From assembly GCA_035995205.1 (NCBI GenBank), contig DASYKS010000090.1:62001-126000 (forward strand): a stretch of DNA of 64,000 nt. The letters are read 5' to 3'. This document shows, in pieces, positions 61,701 through 64,000 of the stretch. A program made the position numbers and the translations under genes. Below the pieces are notes generated by a model. It made no database searches, was not told the origin of the DNA, and saw only the letters and a list, made by a program, of their open reading frames with translations. Source of the stretch: DASYKS01 sp035995205. GTDB taxonomy: Bacteria > Acidobacteriota > Thermoanaerobaculia > Multivoradales > UBA5704. The number at the start of each line of letters is the position of its first letter. The stretch's first letter is position 1.

Positions 61701-62129
61701 TTAGGCCGCGGGTGCAGGTGCGGCGGTAGTCGTAGCGGCAGTCGCGGCGGCCGCAGCGGCCTCCGCCGCCTTCTTGGCTTCCAGATCCTTCTTCGAGCGC
61801 CGGCCTTTCCGGTTCGCGTTGTTCTCCGGGTTGATCCCGTAGCTCACGAGAATCGGATTGGCGAAGCCGACATGAGCGGCGACCAGCGCCGACAGCCGGC
61901 GGTGGATCTGCCCGCCGCGGACGGCGAGCTCCCGGCGCGTCTGGACGGCGACCCGTTGATTACCGCGTTGCGCTTCCACCGTGTTGTGCGCCGGCCGCAG
62001 TTCGGTAAGGAGCACCCTCAGCTCGTTGAACAGGTCGGAGACTCCCGGATACCGCGCAAGATCCGGTTCGAGGTTGTCGATCGTCGTCTGGAACGCGTCG
62101 ATTTTGTCGGCGTAAGAGCTGGCGTTCAT
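61701..62129 (-). CDS. Hypothetical protein with lysine/alanine-rich C-terminal tail
   Basis: 142 residues, family not recognised. The start ATG at 62129 has GGAGG 9 bases upstream, and a strong intrinsic terminator follows the stop, so expression as a single gene is likely. The first 85 residues look helical and soluble (LEPDLARYPGVSDLFNELRV and later). A central FANPILVSYGINPENN is followed by a basic stretch, NRKGRRSKKDLEAKK, and then about 25 residues almost wholly Ala and Thr with a final APAPAA. The basic plus alanine-rich tail resembles histone-H1-like tails and suggests nucleic-acid contact, but this is inference. The 20/80-bp tandem array begins 80 bases upstream of its start. Confidence 0.82.
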   Translation of the reverse strand: MNASSYADKIDAFQTTIDNLEPDLARYPGVSDLFNELRVLLTELRPAHNTVEAQRGNQRVAVQTRRELAVRGGQIHRRLSALVAAHVGFANPILVSYGINPENNANRKGRRSKKDLEAKKAAEAAAAAATAATTTAAPAPAA

Positions 62130-62208
62130 GGTTTGAATCCTCCACGTTGGGTGGCATGATTCCGGGCGCGATCACGGTCGCCCCGGGTGCAGCTGTCGTT
62201 ACGGCCCT

Positions 62209-62566
62209 GGATAGCGGCTACCTGGCCCGGATAGCCGCTATTTGCTTCGTATAGCCGCTCCCCGGCCTCGCGAGCGGCTATACGTCCTGGATAGCGGCTT
62301 TCTGGCTCGGAACGCCGCTATCTGCTTCGGAGGGCCGCTATCTGGCCTGGATAGCGGTTCTCCGCCCTGGATGGCGGCTATCTGGCTCGGATAGCCGCTT
62401 GCTGCGCCGGATGGCCGCTATCTGGCCCGGATAGCGGCTCTCCGCCGTGGATGGCGGCGATCTGACCCGGATAGCCGCTTGCCGCTTCGGATAGCCGCTC
62501 TCTGGCCTGGATAGCGGCTGTCCCCTCTGGATAGCGGCGATCTGGCTCGGATGGCCGCTATCTGGA
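62209..62566. repeat. Tandem array of 18 x 20-bp units with alternating inverted orientation (80-bp super-repeat)
   Basis: Unit consensus is GGATAGCsGCTnTCTGGCyy, with every unit exactly 20 bp. Each unit has either AGCGGCT or its reverse complement AGCCGCT (or one-base variants). Read in order, the types are G,C,C,G,G,C,C,G,G,C,C,G,G,C,C,G,G,C without exception. Thus units 1-2, 3-4 and so on to 17-18 are inverted pairs that could form nine hairpins, and the whole is about 4.5 copies of an 80-bp unit. There are no unique spacers and no coding frame worth calling. It lies between two - strand genes. Confidence 0.93.
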
Positions 62567-62607
62567 TGTCGATGCGCACTTCGTCCGCCAAATTCCGCTT
62601 GTCGCCG

Positions 62608-62964
62608 CTACGCCGCCATGGCGCCCGGCGATTGCGCCCAGCGGGAGCCGCTGAGCGCTTGCGCCGCCAGAAGGTCGGCCGCCGTCACGCCGGCGGCTCC
62701 GCCGAGGCGGACGACCACCAGGTTTTCCCGTACGGACATCTCGACGACCGCTCCCTCCTCGCGGCAGGTCGCGAGCACGAACGGCACGAAGCGATCGGTC
62801 TCGCCCGGGGCGGACAGGCGGAAGAAGGCTTCGACCCGCTGGCGCGGCGGACCGAGCGCCCAGCCAGGCAACGAGGCGAGGGCGAGCTGGATCCGTTCGG
62901 CTTTGAGCTGCGTCGGCGGCTGCTCGGTGGCGCGGGGCGGGGTGGTGAGTTTCTTCGTGGCCAT
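62608..62964 (-). CDS. Pterin-4a-carbinolamine-dehydratase-like small protein lacking the HHP motif
   Basis: 118 residues from the ATG at 62964, chosen because AAGGAG lies 9 bases upstream; a longer frame from further upstream begins with unrelated sequence and has no such site. The pattern LPGWAL...RVEAFFRLSAPGETDRFVPFV, then VVEMSVRENLVVVRLGGAAG and VTAADLLAAQAL follows the fold of the PCD/DCoH family (W, F..F..FV...A, then V.V.L.T...G.T..D..LA). The catalytic histidines of the family (HHP) are missing: that place reads EEGAVVEMS. It is probably not a dehydratase; a binding or regulatory role is possible. A remote-homology call only. Confidence 0.6.
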   Translation of the reverse strand: MATKKLTTPPRATEQPPTQLKAERIQLALASLPGWALGPPRQRVEAFFRLSAPGETDRFVPFVLATCREEGAVVEMSVRENLVVVRLGGAAGVTAADLLAAQALSGSRWAQSPGAMAA

Positions 62965-63290
62965 CTCTTGCATCTCCTTGTCCGTCGAGACGACGGCGAT
63001 ATGCCGCCGTACATCTACCCTTGTACAGACCAAAATCCGAGAAATCGAGCAAATCGGCCCGAAGACCTAAAATTGTTTGGCGATTCCATACCGCTGGACG
63101 GCGGAAGCCCTTCGAGGACGTACCCAGGGGGGCCAGGGGGTATCTAATGTCGAAATTTTGGCATCGTGCTATGATTCTTCGGGAAACTCGCGAACACGAC
63201 GAAGCGAGGAATGCGGCCGGGTTTGCCCCGCTTTGGCGTACGAGATGCACCCTATGTGGTGAAGCACCTTGCTCCAAGAGGATCTAGACC
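62965..63290. other. Divergent intergenic region, 326 bp without a gene
   Basis: It separates the - strand PCD-like gene from the + strand gene at 63291 and must hold both promoters. Visible details are a ribosome-binding site AAGGAG (62974-62979, - strand), a short inverted repeat GTACA-8-TGTAC at 63009-63026, a TATGAT hexamer at 63170-63175 (a possible -10 for the + gene, no convincing -35) and AAGAGGA at 63276-63282 before the ATG. Base composition around 63140-63180 is AT-rich for this genome. Confidence 0.5.
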
Positions 63291-63935
63291 ATGAACGTGG
63301 CGCACATCCGCGAACCTCACACCGACGATTCCGACGAGCTCTTGGAACCGACCTCGGCCCCATCCGGTCGATTGCGTCTCGCCCTGGAAGCCTTCTTGGC
63401 CCGGGAGTCTCGCGCGCAAGGCCCCGAGGGAGAGTGGCGCGAAGGGCTCTGGTTTCCGTCTTCGAACGAGCGCCGGCCCTGCTGCGAGGGGCTCCAGCCG
63501 ACCCCCGCCAACAAGCAGGCGCTGGAGAGTCATTGCCGGTCCGCCGCCCACGTGGCGGCGCTGTTCGAGGTGCCGGTGCTCGACCTCCGGCGCGCCCTGA
63601 AGAGAGCGCGCGTCACGCACGAGGCGTCGCCCAACCTGCCCGCCGGCTCGCCGGTCCGGTCGATGACGAACACCGAACGGCTAGCGCGGGTCAGCCGGGC
63701 GGCGCTTTCCGAGGCTCTCGAAATCCTGCGCGCGGAGGCCCGCCTGGGCGCAGGAGTCTTGGAAGAGCTGGCTCACCTCGACGAGGAGTCGGCGGGTGAT
63801 CTGGCCGCGACCTTGAAGGCTGCCGGCGAGCGCTTGAAGGTCGTCACACAAAGTCTGGACAGTGCTTCCCAGATGGAGCTGGTTTGCCGGGTCTCCGAGA
63901 TGGCGCTGGGGAAGGTTCGCGCCTTGGAGCCATAA
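63291..63935 (+). CDS. Hypothetical protein, 214 residues
   Basis: Not recognised. The start ATG has AAGAGGA 8 bases upstream. The first 45 residues are polar. A segment with LWFPSSNERRPCCEGLQPTP and CRSAAHVAALFEVP (about 60-105) holds three cysteines and a histidine that could bind a metal, though the spacing is not a known motif to me. The C-terminal 100 residues are predicted largely helical (ARVSRAALSEALEILRAEAR and LKAAGERLKVVTQSLDSASQ), possibly a coiled coil. No membrane segment or signal peptide. The CC...C-H context and helical tail would fit a small regulatory or adaptor protein, but nothing supports a definite function. Confidence 0.75.
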   Translation: MNVAHIREPHTDDSDELLEPTSAPSGRLRLALEAFLARESRAQGPEGEWREGLWFPSSNERRPCCEGLQPTPANKQALESHCRSAAHVAALFEVPVLDLRRALKRARVTHEASPNLPAGSPVRSMTNTERLARVSRAALSEALEILRAEARLGAGVLEELAHLDEESAGDLAATLKAAGERLKVVTQSLDSASQMELVCRVSEMALGKVRALEP

Positions 63936-64000
63936 GTCGGTCGTGCCGGCGAGGTCCGGTTCCGCCGGGTCGGAAAGATCCTCCCTTTCGAGCTTCGCGA

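Noticed and set aside
62209..62566. CRISPR array
   Set aside because: Units are contiguous 20-mers without unique spacers, and orientation alternates; no cas genes nearby.
63009..63026. GTACA-8-TGTAC inverted repeat as an operator
   Set aside because: Arms are only 5 bp, so chance occurrence is likely and no regulator is nearby.
63170..63175. TATGAT as a firm -10 promoter element
   Set aside because: No acceptable -35 hexamer at 16-18 bp upstream, so only mentioned as possible.

Overview
The window holds the 3' part of a very large hybrid non-ribosomal peptide / polyketide gene cluster, followed by a repeat-rich segment. Coding DNA is very GC-rich. The export genes include an 811-residue duplicated FtsX/MacB-type permease of the kind typical of Acidobacteriota (ADOP family). 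I therefore infer an acidobacterium or close relative, with moderate confidence.

Bases 1-52682: five megasynthase genes on the + strand. Three of the four junctions are 4-base start/stop overlaps (ATGA) and the fourth has a 1-base gap, so this is one translationally coupled unit. Order: (1) an NRPS cut by the window edge, [C]-T / C-A-T / C-A-T; (2) a PKS-NRPS protein, KS-AT-KR-DH-like-ACP-C; (3) C-like-A-T / C-A-T / C / TauD-type dioxygenase; (4) C-like-A-T; (5) an 8395-residue NRPS with seven modules, one epimerase, one heterocyclization domain and a terminal thioesterase. I read ten-residue adenylation codes by hand against the GrsA numbering. They suggest an unassigned residue, an alpha-aminoadipate-reductase-like substrate, one malonate unit, Gln, Thr, Asn/Asp (probable target of the fused hydroxylase), Thr, Thr, a diaminobutyrate-like residue, a D-configured Cys-like residue, a Pro-like residue, Thr, and a Cys-like residue behind the heterocyclization domain. 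These are predictions, not assignments.

Bases 52679-57650: a short-chain dehydrogenase overlapping the last NRPS gene, then the ADOP permease and a SyrD/PvdE-type cyclic-peptide ABC exporter, presumably tailoring and export. Convergent to these (57729-59501, - strand) is a Tat-exported vanadium-dependent haloperoxidase with all expected active-site residues.

Bases 59502-61650: visibly less GC-rich, mobile or decayed DNA. It has an array of two alternating palindromes, a RAYT/Y1-type transposase whose own coding sequence contains the same palindromes in frame, one more palindrome pair, and two gene remnants (a DUF1016-type nuclease start and a secreted-repeat fragment). Bases 61701-63935 carry three small genes and a strongly structured tandem array: 18 units of exactly 20 bp with a strict pattern of orientation, equal to about 4.5 copies of an 80-bp unit.

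The features I find least explained are a ~76-88 bp palindromic element inserted in frame twice, in opposite orientations, in the first NRPS gene; the 20/80-bp array; and the transposase gene carrying its own candidate repeats.
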